Below, piece after piece: positions 8,635 through 17,029 of a stretch of 64,000 nucleotides of DNA. The stretch is from Nitrospira sp. (lineage in GTDB: Bacteria; Nitrospirota; Nitrospiria; Nitrospirales; Nitrospiraceae). The stretch spans positions 1-64,000 of the forward strand of contig JAHFEW010000003.1 of the NCBI GenBank assembly GCA_023248215.1. The letters run 5' to 3'. How positions within the stretch are numbered: position 1 is the first letter of the stretch; each line of letters opens with the position of its first letter. The notes beneath the pieces were generated by a model, which saw only the letters and a list, made by a program, of their open reading frames with translations, was not told the DNA's origin and ran no database searches. Position numbers and translations under genes: made by a program.

Positions 8635-8949
8635 TGGAGGCGCTCGCCACGATCGACCGCTCCGACTGTGGCATTAGGGGACAGACCCTCCATTTGGTCG
8701 TGACGAATAACACCACAGGCTCTTTGGGAGTGGTCCATGCAGACGGGTGTACCCTCTCGCGTCCATCCATGGTTTCGGCAGAAGTGATTCACCTCCGCAT
8801 CCTTCTGCCATGTGGCATTGTACGTGCACCTTTGGCCTCCTGTCGGAGCGGTGCAGCCGGAGCAAGCCTGGTGCAGGAAGGAAGTACGGGGGCTTGCCTG
8901 CCTTACAGAAGTATCAGAGATCTCACACACGAGCACTGAAGGAGTTGTT
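8635..8949. other. Intergenic region right of the IS3 element
   Basis: The first 60 bases repeat TGTGGCATT twice and probably hold the right end of the IS3 element. The remainder has no supported gene. An AAGGAG ribosome site at its end belongs to the next gene. Confidence 0.35.
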
Positions 8950-9447
8950 ATGTCGACCTCGCATCTTCCCCGAGACAAGAAAGATCGATCGGTTCGAGCC
9001 CGAATGCACGACCCCTACAAGGCGAAGGGCAAACTCCAGGAACCGTCGCTGTGTCGTGAATGCAAGGCGGTCTACCACAAAGGCCGGTGGACATGGGACC
9101 CCGCCCCGCCGAAGAGCCACGATCTCCTGTGCCCTGCCTGTGAACGGATACGTGATGATGCGCCCGGCGGGGTGCTCCTGCTCACGGGTGAGTTTGTCGC
9201 CAAGCATCGGGAGGAGGTTCTCGGCCTCGCCCGCAATGAAGAGGCTCGTGTCAAAGCCGAACATCCTCTGGCTCGCATTATCAAGATCGCGGACCAAGCC
9301 GAAGCCCCCAAAGGGGTGGTCATCACCACGACCGACCCCCATCTCGCGCGGCGCATCGGCGAGGCGTTGCATCACGCACATCACGGCACATTCACCTGTC
9401 GCTATGAGGAAAACGAAGATTTGCTCCGGGCGAACTGGCAGAGCTGA
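8950..9447 (+). CDS. BCAM0308-like zinc-ribbon protein
   Basis: 165 residues from the ATG at 8950, nine bases after AAGGAG. The N-terminal half has two cysteine pairs, CREC (about residue 38) and CPAC (about 62), around HKGRWTWDPAPP, so a zinc ribbon is likely. The C-terminal half (GVVITTTDPHLARRIGEALHHAHHG) looks like a small alpha/beta domain of the kind found in RNA-binding or ribosome-associated proteins. I match it to the BCAM0308 family by the N-terminal HDPYKAKGKL and the ribbon spacing. Its biochemical function is not known to me. Confidence 0.65.
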   Translation: MSTSHLPRDKKDRSVRARMHDPYKAKGKLQEPSLCRECKAVYHKGRWTWDPAPPKSHDLLCPACERIRDDAPGGVLLLTGEFVAKHREEVLGLARNEEARVKAEHPLARIIKIADQAEAPKGVVITTTDPHLARRIGEALHHAHHGTFTCRYEENEDLLRANWQS

Positions 9448-9612
9448 GCACCGGGAGACCAGCCAAGAATCTCTAGAGGTCAAAAGAGGCAGGCGATGGT
9501 GATCGAGTGCGCCTAGGTGAAGCCCTTCCACGCTCTACCATTGAATCGAGAGCGGATCCGATCGGATGTCGTCATGCCTGACGAGGGGCCTCTTTTTCCT
9601 GAGAGGTCTCTC

Positions 9613-10341
9613 ATGGATACGAGTGACCAGAGCGGGCTCTTCCGCTTGCGGGCCGATGATTCGAAAGAATCTACGCCGGCGCAGGAAAGCCATCCGTATT
9701 GGCACCCATCTCGATCTGTTCCCGATCACCGCTTCGGATCATGGTGCGCGCTCCTGTGCCTGGCGGCGAGTATGGTCTTTTCTTCACACCTCTCTGCGGG
9801 GGCATTGGACCAAATCCCCGATTTGACCGACAAAGCGGCTCAAGCAGTGGTCACCCTCAAGGGCCGCGATAACTTCAACAGCGAGTACATATACGATGTG
9901 AGCGTGAAGAACCTGTCGTCCGATCCCTTAGTGGCGGAGTCGCTCATCGTCGTTCTTGACAAGATCACCAATATCGGCGGCGACGAATTGATGACGGGCA
10001 CGAGCGAATCGAACCTGAGTCGCATGGAGATCCTGGGGCAAGATGGCGAAACAGACGAGGGTAAGCCGTACTTCCGCATCCCCCGCGGGTCTGGGCCGGA
10101 TCTGCCACCTTACGACGAAAGCCGTCCTGCCACCGTGCGGATTCGCAACAAGGACTATCTCATCGTGTTCACCCCGTTTTTTAGAGTCTATGGGCTGAAA
10201 CGGACGCCTCCCCCACCGAAACCGAAGGAACGGGTGTCGCCATTGCCTCCGGCCAAGACCCCCGGCGACAAGCTCATTCAGATGCTCATTCAGAAAGGCG
10301 TGTTATCTGAAGAGGAAGGCCGCGCGCTCTATCAACCATGA
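9613..10341 (+). CDS. Uncharacterised membrane-anchored or secreted protein
   Basis: 242 residues if begun at the ATG 9613 (GAGAGG eight bases upstream); an in-frame start at 9517 would add 32 residues. One hydrophobic segment lies near residues 42-60 (WCALLCLAASMVFSSHL), likely an uncleaved anchor or late signal. It is followed by a beta-rich domain (YIYDVSVKNLSSDPL, VAESLIVVLDKITN). After a proline-rich linker (TPPPPKPKER) the C-terminus resembles a SHOCT tail (DKLIQMLIQKGVLSEEEG). No family assignment is possible by eye. Confidence 0.6.
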   Translation: MDTSDQSGLFRLRADDSKESTPAQESHPYWHPSRSVPDHRFGSWCALLCLAASMVFSSHLSAGALDQIPDLTDKAAQAVVTLKGRDNFNSEYIYDVSVKNLSSDPLVAESLIVVLDKITNIGGDELMTGTSESNLSRMEILGQDGETDEGKPYFRIPRGSGPDLPPYDESRPATVRIRNKDYLIVFTPFFRVYGLKRTPPPPKPKERVSPLPPAKTPGDKLIQMLIQKGVLSEEEGRALYQP

Positions 10342-10374
10342 TCCCTCCCAGGGGGCGAAGAAGGAGCGTCAGCG

Positions 10375-10503
10375 ACTGACTTGAACAGCAAGCCGGCTGA
10401 CTAGCCGCCACCCGCCACGGCGTTCCGCTCTTCAGCATGGTGTTGAGAATCGTGAGCGACTACCGCATGCAGGCGATCACCGCCAGGTTCTGCGTGGGAT
10501 CAG
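10375..10503 (-). pseudogene. IS110-family transposase C-terminal remnant
   Basis: A minus-strand reading gives AQNLAVIACMR, an in-frame stop, then SLTILNTMLKSGTPWR. This matches the conserved C-terminal pattern of IS110/IS116/IS902 transposases (A-x-x-R-K-x-L-x-I-L-N). No upstream part is present, so it is a dead fragment. Confidence 0.5.
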
Positions 10504-10569
10504 GGGCATTAAGCTCGACGCTCGACGCCCGTGATCCCGTCACAGGAAACGCAGGTCCTAATAATTCAG

Positions 10570-11331
10570 TTACTTTACGGGGAGCTTCACGCTGATCGCT
10601 CCGCCGAGATCCCCTTCGTTTGCACCCTCTTTCTTATAGCCAGAGACATCCGTCTCGCCCTTCGGTGTTCCATGACAACCCAAGCAGCCTTTTCCATAAT
10701 AGAGGGGCAACAGAACCCGTACGGCTTTCCCACCGTCGACCGTCTCGCTCATCGCCTTGTCGCCCTGTCGGGGATAGGACGCATCGGCGAGTTTCTTAAG
10801 GAGGCCGGCTTCAAACTCGTCTGCCTTATTCTTGGGGTTCCGCAACAGTCCGTCTTGCGTCGTTTGCTTGAGATAGATCCCGGTCTTGCTGCTGAACTCC
10901 GCGGCTGCCTGCGTGCCGAAGTGTGCCGGCGTGAAGCCTTTATACGCGACGCCTTTCTGATTGATATGTGCCTGATTGGCGGCCACGGTTTTCTTTGAGG
11001 CCGCCACGAGCTCCGGCAACAGGCCCTTCGCGGTTTCTGGCACAGCAGCCGCCTTCAAATTACCCAAATCGACACCAGAGCGTCCTTTGAATTTCTCAAT
11101 CAACTCTTTTTCGAACACGTCTGGTGTAAATCCCTTGTCCCCCTTGCCGGCATCATTAATGAGGGGCTGATTGGCAGCAACGGTTCCTCGACCGGCATCC
11201 AGCAAAATCGCCAACAGACGTCCAGTTTCGACCAAATCGGGATTGGCCGACGCGGGAATCGGTGCAAGACCGATTACTATCGCGAACAGGCCCAACGCGA
11301 ACAGGACACTGCTCTTTTGGGGAACATTCAT
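10570..11331 (-). CDS. Tll0287-like (DUF3365) c-type haem protein
   Basis: 253 residues with a signal peptide (LFALGLFAIVIGLAPIPASA). The mature part is a sensor-like Tll0287 domain (DUF3365): helices with VAANQPLIND and VAANQAHINQK, and RNPKNKADEFE. Near the end comes a single haem c motif CLGCH preceded by VLLPLYYGKG, then GDLGGAISVKLPV. Such domains are periplasmic haem sensors or small cytochromes. AAGGAGG lies four bases before the ATG. A paralogue with the same end motif follows at 11665-12261 on the same strand, separated by a 330-base spacer. Confidence 0.8.
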   Translation of the reverse strand: MNVPQKSSVLFALGLFAIVIGLAPIPASANPDLVETGRLLAILLDAGRGTVAANQPLINDAGKGDKGFTPDVFEKELIEKFKGRSGVDLGNLKAAAVPETAKGLLPELVAASKKTVAANQAHINQKGVAYKGFTPAHFGTQAAAEFSSKTGIYLKQTTQDGLLRNPKNKADEFEAGLLKKLADASYPRQGDKAMSETVDGGKAVRVLLPLYYGKGCLGCHGTPKGETDVSGYKKEGANEGDLGGAISVKLPVK

Positions 11332-11664
11332 ACAACCTCCTTGTTATGACAGGCCGATCAAGACTCCTTCCCAGGAACACCTGCTTCCTGGAGAAGCCGC
11401 ACATCACGCGAGTATGGACTCTACTTACCACGCACACCAGTTATTAATTTCCCGTTCCTCTATAGGTCATGAGGAATAATGAGCGTGAGCTCTTGCAATT
11501 ACATATTTCGCGGAGCGTGGCGGTCCGGCTTTCTTCGTCATGCGTTATTCGTCACCCGTCCGAACTATTGAGCATTCAACATTGAAAATTGAACATTGCA
11601 CATTCTTACCACTTTCTCCCTCACCCGAAACCGGAGGGCAAGCTACATCTTCGATCGGCCTTGC
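11332..11664. other. Intergenic region with a short AT-rich repeat tract
   Basis: No gene is supported. At 11568-11604 the motif AACATTGA/ATTGAACA recurs (roughly four imperfect copies of CATTSAA-type units). Such tracts are seen as simple repeats rather than binding sites. An ATG-like direct repeat TCATGAGGAATAATGAG and its look-alike TCATGCGTTATTCGTCA occur upstream of it. Confidence 0.35.
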
Positions 11665-12261
11665 CTATTGGGGGAGCGGAATTGTGAGAAGAATTCCACC
11701 CATCACGTCACGCGGCTTGAAATCCCTCTTTGGGCTGTTGGGGTGTGCATTATGACAACCAACGCAGGTCTGAGACACCGCTTTATCCGGATAGAGTGCT
11801 TGGAAGACGGGAGTTCCATCCTCCGTCGTCACACCAGTATAGGGACGATCGGGATTCACGAGGATCTCCGTAAGGCCGGTTCGCTCGAAGTCGGTGGTGG
11901 GCCTATTCCTTGTGTTTATCGCCCAATTGCTGATCAACCGGAATCGAAGCCCACCTGGTTGGTCAGCCACGAGCCGCCCCGCCTCCAGCAAGAACTGAGC
12001 TGGGAGAGGGAGCCTGGCGGTCTCTCTCCAGTTTTCCGCGGCGAAGACAATGCCTCGCATCTGCATCCGATCCACAATGTCAGTGGTGTAAAACGTTCGA
12101 TCTGCCTGGATCACACTATGCACATAGTCGGCGACGGTTTCGGCTGGTATACACTTGGGCGGATCTGCCTCTTTGCTTGCGGCAGTGAGAACCCACTGAC
12201 CGAGTAGGCAGGTTGAGATTGTTCCAACAGCGAGTCCCATCCAAAAGCCTCTGCAGTTCAT
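11665..12261 (-). CDS. Second Tll0287-like (DUF3365) c-type haem protein
   Basis: 198 residues from the ATG at 12261 (GGAG eight bases upstream). A membrane anchor or signal lies at residues 5-22 (FWMGLAVGTISTCLLGQWVL). The domain continues with DYVHSVIQADRTFYTTDIVDRM, LRFRLISNWAINTRNRPTTDFE, a turn, and the haem c motif CVGCHNAHPNSPKRDFKPRDVMGG. The end is GGILLTIPLPQ, like the paralogue at 10570. The segment ISNWAINTRNRP is typical of DUF3365. It is exported or periplasmic and its partner is unknown. It may be co-regulated with the paralogue. Confidence 0.8.
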   Translation of the reverse strand: MNCRGFWMGLAVGTISTCLLGQWVLTAASKEADPPKCIPAETVADYVHSVIQADRTFYTTDIVDRMQMRGIVFAAENWRETARLPLPAQFLLEAGRLVADQPGGLRFRLISNWAINTRNRPTTDFERTGLTEILVNPDRPYTGVTTEDGTPVFQALYPDKAVSQTCVGCHNAHPNSPKRDFKPRDVMGGILLTIPLPQ

Positions 12262-12452
12262 GATGCGTGCTCCATTTCTTTGGCTAGTTGTCGCTTTAGT
12301 CACTCCTTGGCCCCGATAGCAGATCTCTCAAACCAGAACGCTTTGTCTTTGATCTAGGAAAAAGCATACGCCGAAGGACTTGATAAATCGAGATGAGCCG
12401 TGAGGATTTACGCTATGATTATGAACGCGAGCGAACTGAGAAGGTGACCAGG

Positions 12453-12547
12453 AACCATTTCGTGGCGCGCGGCGGATCGGTTCCTTCCTCACCGCCCCTC
12501 TCCTCACCTACACAACAATGGGCCAAGCTGATTTGAAAACGTAGAAT
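12453..12547 (+). repeat. Dispersed promoter-like repeat, copy C
   Basis: The 5' half (from AACCATTTCG to CCCTCTCCTCAC) matches repeat copy B at 16186-16238. The 3' half (about 39 bases from ACACAACAATG) matches copy D near 15016-15054. It ends in TAGAAT (12542-12547), a good -10 hexamer, 47 bases before the next gene's ATG. Confidence 0.55.
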
Positions 12548-12594
12548 GGCCCTGCTCCTCATCCACCGCGCAGAGGCTCGCACTGGAGCCGACC

Positions 12595-13522
12595 ATGACG
12601 GGGATCTCCCTCACACCCTCACACGTTCGGCTGCGATACATCGCTCTTGCCATCTTGCCTCTGGGAGCAGTTGGATTCACGGGAACCCCGTCCCTCGCTC
12701 AGAACCATTTCTTTCAGCCGTACTTTGGACGTCGCCATCCTCTGCTGGCGGTCAGCTTGATAAGCGTTCTAGGAATTGTCTCCCTACATTTGTTGTATTC
12801 ACGCGATTGGTTTGAAATTTACGCGGACAGAGCGAGCCTGAGCGGGGTCGTTCTTTCGGGGACAATGGCCACGCTGTTTGCCATTCCGGTGATCCTGGTT
12901 GAACTCAGTATCGTCTTCCCCTATTACCATGTTCCGCCGCCTCAGTCTTTGTTGTTTTATCCCGCCATGGCATATGTCGCGGTGATCGTCCTTCTGCACT
13001 GCCTCTTTCCCTTCTACTCGTCTCCCTCGGCTCACTATTCAAGAGCCTCGATTCCAAGCGGCTCGCCTGGTGTTGCATCCTCCTCACTTCGTGTCTGGAG
13101 CCGATCTTTCAGCTGGGCGTGGGATTCGCGAAGAAACCGTTCTCATGGGCTGACGTGTACGTGGGACTACATGTGTTCGCGTTCAATCTGCTTCAACTGT
13201 ATATTGTTCGGCGATACGACTTTGTCTCGATGTATGCGTTTCGGCTTGTGTACTACATCCAAGGGCATATCGTTTGGGGTTCCGTCTCTGTCGAGAAGTC
13301 CTGAGGCACATGCAACATCCATTCTGGGGATTTTGCTTCGTCGTCCTCGGATTCTATCTTTTGTTCTGGGGTGCACAGGTGCTGTTCCCTGGAAGTGCGG
13401 CCAGCACGGTGGTCCTCGTCCTTGTGACCATTGCCGAGGTTGGACTCGCCTGGTCTGCCCTCACGCAACGCTCCCATATCCGCTCCGGAATGAATGAGGG
13501 TAGGCTTCTGACTTTCCAGTAG
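12595..13522 (+). pseudogene. Polytopic membrane protein, CAAX-protease-like, with two frameshifts
   Basis: Three frames join into one protein of about 309 residues. The first runs from 12595 with several membrane segments (VSLISVLGIVSLHLLY, ATLFAIPVILVELSIVF, YVAVIVLLHCLF). It shifts near 13015 into a frame with LLTSCLEPIFQLGVGFAKKPFSW, FNLLQLYIV and FRLVYYIQGHIVWG. It shifts again near 13272 into MQHPFWGFCFVVLGFYLLFWG, ending at 13520-13522. The F-R-L-x-Y-Y and H-I-V-W-G pattern resembles the CPBP (Rce1-like) intramembrane protease family, but the usual E-E-x-x-x-R is not seen intact. It is either decayed or carries two sequencing errors. Confidence 0.55.
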
Positions 13523-13620
13523 ACTCGCCCACATCACATTGCTGAACCTGCCTTGCTATGTTACAAAGGCCTGCCGCAGCAGCCTTAATCGTTGGCCCCC
13601 TCGCTAGGAGCACTCAGAAA

Positions 13621-14343
13621 ATGAGTGACGATTCGCCCACTGAAGCTCACGAGCTCACCGAGTCAGAACGCGCTAAGATTCGTGCAGAGGTTCGATACGC
13701 CTTAATTGCAGCGCGCGAGGCTCATCCAGCCGAGCCACCGAAAAGTCGACTGGCTCAGGCCCTTGGATATCTGAGCAATGGATTCGTATTGCTCCTTGTC
13801 GGCTCACTCATTACATCGGTACTGGTCCCAGACTTTCAGCGGAGATATGAGAATAGGAAGCAACAAATGACGCTGATGCAGGACTGCCTTGCACAGTTCC
13901 TTCTGTACGGCAATTCGCTATGGCAAGAGTACTACGCGGTCTTGCCACTGACCCAGCGAGTAGAAATTGATGAAACCACATATCTCCAATATGTAAACAA
14001 GATCGCTGAGATAAAGCTCAAACGTTACGACGCCTATGCGAAAGTCCTCGCGCTATCCGTCGTCTTCCAAGAGCAAACCGAAACGACCGCCGCGTCATCT
14101 ATCGACACTGCTCTCAAGAGCTACGCCGTTAGCCTAAACATCGCCTCCGCATCAATAGACAAATGGCTCACCGATCTGTACTGCACGCCGACAAACAGAG
14201 ACCACAGCCCTTGTGCGAGTTTCGATCCGACGTTTGATGCGTTCGATGAACACACGAAGATTAAGCACTTCGTCGTGGACCTAGGGAACAGGGGCACTGA
14301 TGATGTCGCTGCAATGATAGTGAGACAAATCAATCAATTGTGA
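13621..14343 (+). CDS. Uncharacterised single-pass membrane protein
   Basis: 240 residues from the ATG at 13621 (GGAG ten bases upstream). The N-terminus is acidic (SDDSPTEAHELTESERAKI), followed by one membrane segment (LGYLSNGFVLLLVGSLITSVLV, about residues 49-70). A helical outer domain follows (YENRKQQMTLMQDCLAQFLLYGNSLWQEYYAVL, written here only in part) with two cysteines near the end (YCTPTNRDHSPCASF). It is followed nine bases later by a secreted small protein, so the two probably form an operon. No family is recognised. Confidence 0.65.
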   Translation: MSDDSPTEAHELTESERAKIRAEVRYALIAAREAHPAEPPKSRLAQALGYLSNGFVLLLVGSLITSVLVPDFQRRYENRKQQMTLMQDCLAQFLLYGNSLWQEYYAVLPLTQRVEIDETTYLQYVNKIAEIKLKRYDAYAKVLALSVVFQEQTETTAASSIDTALKSYAVSLNIASASIDKWLTDLYCTPTNRDHSPCASFDPTFDAFDEHTKIKHFVVDLGNRGTDDVAAMIVRQINQL

Positions 14344-14352
14344 GGTTGCAAT

Positions 14353-14856
14353 ATGTTCACGTTTCGACGCTCATACTTGATTCTGCTCTTCCTATTGGTC
14401 CTACTGACTACAACGGCACACGCCAATGGGATTAACCCTCCTCGGCCAAGTGGATCCGAGACCATTGAGGCTCTTTGTACCGATCGAAAAAGTGGGAACA
14501 CCACGACCGTTCAGAGGGCACGAATGACTGTTGACGAACCTACTGGAGGGCTGGAGGTGCGGCTTGAAAAATCAGATGCACAGACACTTCGGCTCTCACG
14601 GATTACTCGAGTTCAACTTGCTACTGGCAAGCCCAACTCGGACGGCTTTGCCGAGGCCTCACTTGAGCTCCTTGAGCCAAGCTACAGGGGCGAAGGCTTT
14701 GTTAAACTAAGAGTTAACGGAAAGCCAGTGCGCCTGGCGGGATTCTCCGCTGATCTGAGGCGCGTCGACATACCGCTAGAAAGCTGCAGAGAGCTCGTGC
14801 TGAAAACATCCCGGCCTTCAGAGGCTGAGCACCGCGCCCCTAAAATGAAGCGCTAA
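14353..14856 (+). CDS. Uncharacterised secreted protein
   Basis: 167 residues with a clear signal peptide (SYLILLFLLVLLTTTAHA, cleaved near residue 24). The mature part is probably a small beta domain with two cysteines (EALCTDRKSG and LESCRELVL), which may form a disulfide. It starts nine bases after the previous stop and is probably co-expressed with it. The stop codon lies inside a perfect 20-bp palindrome. Function unknown. Confidence 0.65.
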   Translation: MFTFRRSYLILLFLLVLLTTTAHANGINPPRPSGSETIEALCTDRKSGNTTTVQRARMTVDEPTGGLEVRLEKSDAQTLRLSRITRVQLATGKPNSDGFAEASLELLEPSYRGEGFVKLRVNGKPVRLAGFSADLRRVDIPLESCRELVLKTSRPSEAEHRAPKMKR

Positions 14857-14866
14857 TTAGCGCTTC
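14847..14866. repeat. Perfect 20-bp palindrome over the stop codon
   Basis: GAAGCGCTAA joins its own reverse complement with no loop. It overlaps the TAA of the secreted-protein gene. It lacks a downstream T run, so it is not a standard terminator. It could pair as a cruciform or RNA dimer site, or bind a protein. Confidence 0.5.
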
Positions 14867-15015
14867 CTCGTCATGGGGCTAGGAGCAACTTCTCGACGCG
14901 GGGCGGGGATCTGGTTCATCTGGTTTCGGTCTGTCTCGTTTGTGGGGTTCGACGAGCGAGAGACACAAGACAGACCCGCGCACCAAATAGACCGCCTCTG
15001 AATCGCCCCGTCCCT

Positions 15016-15054
15016 TACACAGCAATAGACCAAGCTGTCCTGAAAAAGTAGCAT
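15016..15054 (+). repeat. Dispersed promoter-like repeat, copy D
   Basis: About 39 bases match copy C (12509-12547) at roughly 80%, sharing CAAT-G-CCAAGCTG and TGAAAA. It ends in TAGCAT (15049-15054), a possible -10 box, 40 bases before the next ATG. Confidence 0.5.
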
Positions 15055-15093
15055 GTCCCCGGTTCTTCTCTTCGGTCCAGCACAAGGAGCGCC

Positions 15094-16088
15094 ATGAAAC
15101 ATCGGGGAAAGACGCCGCCGTTTCGCGGGCCCAAGGGCGAGACCCTTCCGGGCAGCATTGTGGAGATCGGCTATCTCCGTCTGGGCGGACTCGATCAGTG
15201 GGTGATGATCCGTGGGGAGAGCGTCGCAAATCCGCCCTTCATCCTCCTGCATGGCGGGCCGGGCTTTCCGGAGATGCGTCTATTCCGCACCTTCAATGCG
15301 CCGCTCGAGAAGAGCTTCACCGTCGTCTACTGGGAACAGCGCGGCACCGACAAATCGTTCGACCGCAAGATCCCCACATCCTCCATGACGGTCGAGCAGT
15401 TCATCACCGATCTCGACGAGTTGGTCGATGGGTGCGTAAGCGCCTCGGCAAGGACAAGGTCGCGATCTACGGGCACTCCTGGGGCTCTGCGCTCGGCGTG
15501 CTCTATGCCGCACGCTGCCCGGAAAAGGTTGCGGCCTATGTCGGCACCGGACAGATCGGCGATTGGCCGGCGAGCGAGTTGTCGTCGTATGCCTTCGTGC
15601 TCGCCGAAGCGGAGCGTCGCCACAACCGCAAGGCCCTGCAGGAGCTTCGTGCCATCGGCGCGCCGCCCCACACCTTCAGGAAAATGATGGTGCAGCGCAA
15701 ATGGCTCGTGCGCTTCGTCGGCATCGCGCGCGGAATATCCTTGTGGAGGTTCTTCCGAATCACTCTCGGCGGGCCGGAATCGTCGATCTTCGCTCTGCCC
15801 AATATCGTGCGTGGCCAGCTATTTTCTGCGAACGCGATGTGGCCTGAAATTTCGGCGCTGAATCTCGTGAAGGCCGTGCCCGCGTTGCAGATGCCGGTGT
15901 TCTTCTTTCTCGGGCGCCATGATCATGTGGTCGCCGCGGAAACCGGCGTCGACTATTTCGACATGCTGACCGCGCCGTCGAAGAGACTCGTCTGGTTCGA
16001 AGAATCCGCACACGAGCCTCCGGTCGAGGAACCGGCCAAGTTCAATGCAGCGATGGCGGAATTGGTGCGGCCAGGAGTGCGGTCCTGA
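15094..16088 (+). pseudogene. Alpha/beta hydrolase (proline iminopeptidase-like), one frameshift
   Basis: The start at 15094 has AAGGAG five bases upstream. Frame one encodes the N-terminus with the oxyanion motif HGGPGFP and YWEQRGTDKS, both typical of proline iminopeptidase-like hydrolases. Near 15429-15432 one base seems missing (GATGGGTGCG where GATCGGGTGCG would restore the frame). The second frame then carries the nucleophile motif GHSWGS, an acid (GRHDHV) and the catalytic His (ESAHEP), to 16088. All three catalytic residues are present across the frames. The mutation is recent or a sequencing error. Confidence 0.75.
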
Positions 16089-16185
16089 TTCTCGTGACCA
16101 TTGCCCGGGGGGCGCTCCTACGGCCTGTTTGGAATATTAGACGATGTCGGCCTGTCGGATATTGAGCGGGAAATCAGGTGCCATA

Positions 16186-16310
16186 AACCATTTCGCGACG
16201 CATGGTGATCCGACTCCTTCTTCCCCCTCTCCTCACACAAGGCTACCACGTCGTCTCCGGACTGATGGATACGCCTCGGACTTTGCAGTAGACTCGCCCC
16301 GGCAGACTTT
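16186..16310 (+). repeat. Dispersed promoter-like repeat, copy B
   Basis: The 5' part matches copy C and the 3' part (16263-16309) matches copy A at about 89%. TAGACT lies at 16289-16294 with TGGATA 17 bases upstream. The copy ends about 40 bases before the ATG at 16351. Confidence 0.6.
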
Positions 16311-16350
16311 TTACTGAGAACTGATGCGGCAACCAAGACTCGGAGTTCGC

Positions 16351-16632
16351 ATGCCACACGTGTTGATCATTCATGAGGTCGAGGCCTATCCGGCATGGAA
16401 AGCCGTGTTCGATCAAGCGGCAGACATCAGAAAACGTGCCGGGGAAATCTGCTACCAGCTCCTTCGATACGACCATGATGCCAACACGATCGTCCACTTC
16501 TCAGAGTGGTCATCCCTGGACAATGCCCGTCGCTTCTTCGAGTCCCCGGAGTTGCTAGAAATCAGAAGAACGGCCGGCGTCAAAGCACCAAGTTTTATCT
16601 ACCTGCATGAAATAGAGCGTGGCGTGCTCTAG
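16351..16632 (+). CDS. Small antibiotic-biosynthesis-monooxygenase-like protein
   Basis: 93 residues from the ATG at 16351 with CGGAG six bases upstream. The pattern HVLIIHEVEAYPAWKAVFDQA, CYQLLRYDHDANTIVHFSEW, LDNARRFFESPEL, GVKAPSFIYLHEIE fits a dimeric alpha/beta-barrel (ABM-like) fold. Such proteins include monooxygenases and small binding proteins; the function of this one is open. It stands alone, with a promoter-like repeat upstream and a hairpin repeat element downstream. Confidence 0.7.
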   Translation: MPHVLIIHEVEAYPAWKAVFDQAADIRKRAGEICYQLLRYDHDANTIVHFSEWSSLDNARRFFESPELLEIRRTAGVKAPSFIYLHEIERGVL

Positions 16633-16708
16633 CAGGCTGCGGAAAAACTCGATTGTTGCGTAATACGCCGCGATCAGCTCACGTGCCGTGTCGGTGTCAG
16701 AATAGCCC

Positions 16709-16834
16709 GCAGGATGCGCAAAAAGGCCGTCCAGCAAGGCCGCAGCGAGCGAAGAGGCGAATCGTACTCTCTGCCGTACGTTGAGCGTCTGAGCGATGCG
16801 AGAACGCCGCTGGCGGACTTTTTCCGCATCCTGC
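16709..16834. repeat. Hairpin repeat element with inverted ends
   Basis: The first 27 bases (GCAGGATGCG...CCAGC) and the last 26 are near-perfect inverted repeats. The middle of about 75 bases is GC-rich. A further half-copy (GCAGGCTGCGGAAAAAC) lies at about 16634-16650. The layout is that of a miniature inverted-repeat or REP/BIME-like element. I believe similar units are common in Nitrospira genomes, but that is from memory. Confidence 0.6.
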
Positions 16835-16875
16835 TAGTGCTCACGCCGCGGCGCGCAATGGGCGTGCGCGCTAGC
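16833..16875. repeat. Hairpin with GCTAG arms next to the repeat element
   Basis: GCTAG-GC-CACGCC pairs with GGGCGTGCGCGCTAGC over a loop of about 12 bases (one or two mismatches). There is no T run, so it is not an obvious terminator. Confidence 0.45.
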
Positions 16876-17029
16876 ACATCGTTCGTCGCTCGTGAAGGAT
16901 CGCTCGTAGTTTTCTGTCCGCATTAGCCTCCCGTCAATCAGCGCATTTTCTGCATTCACATACTTTGGCTTTTGCCCCCTCATGTTGTGCCGAATGAGGG
17001 CTTCAGCTATAGTCGCCCCACCCCCTTCG

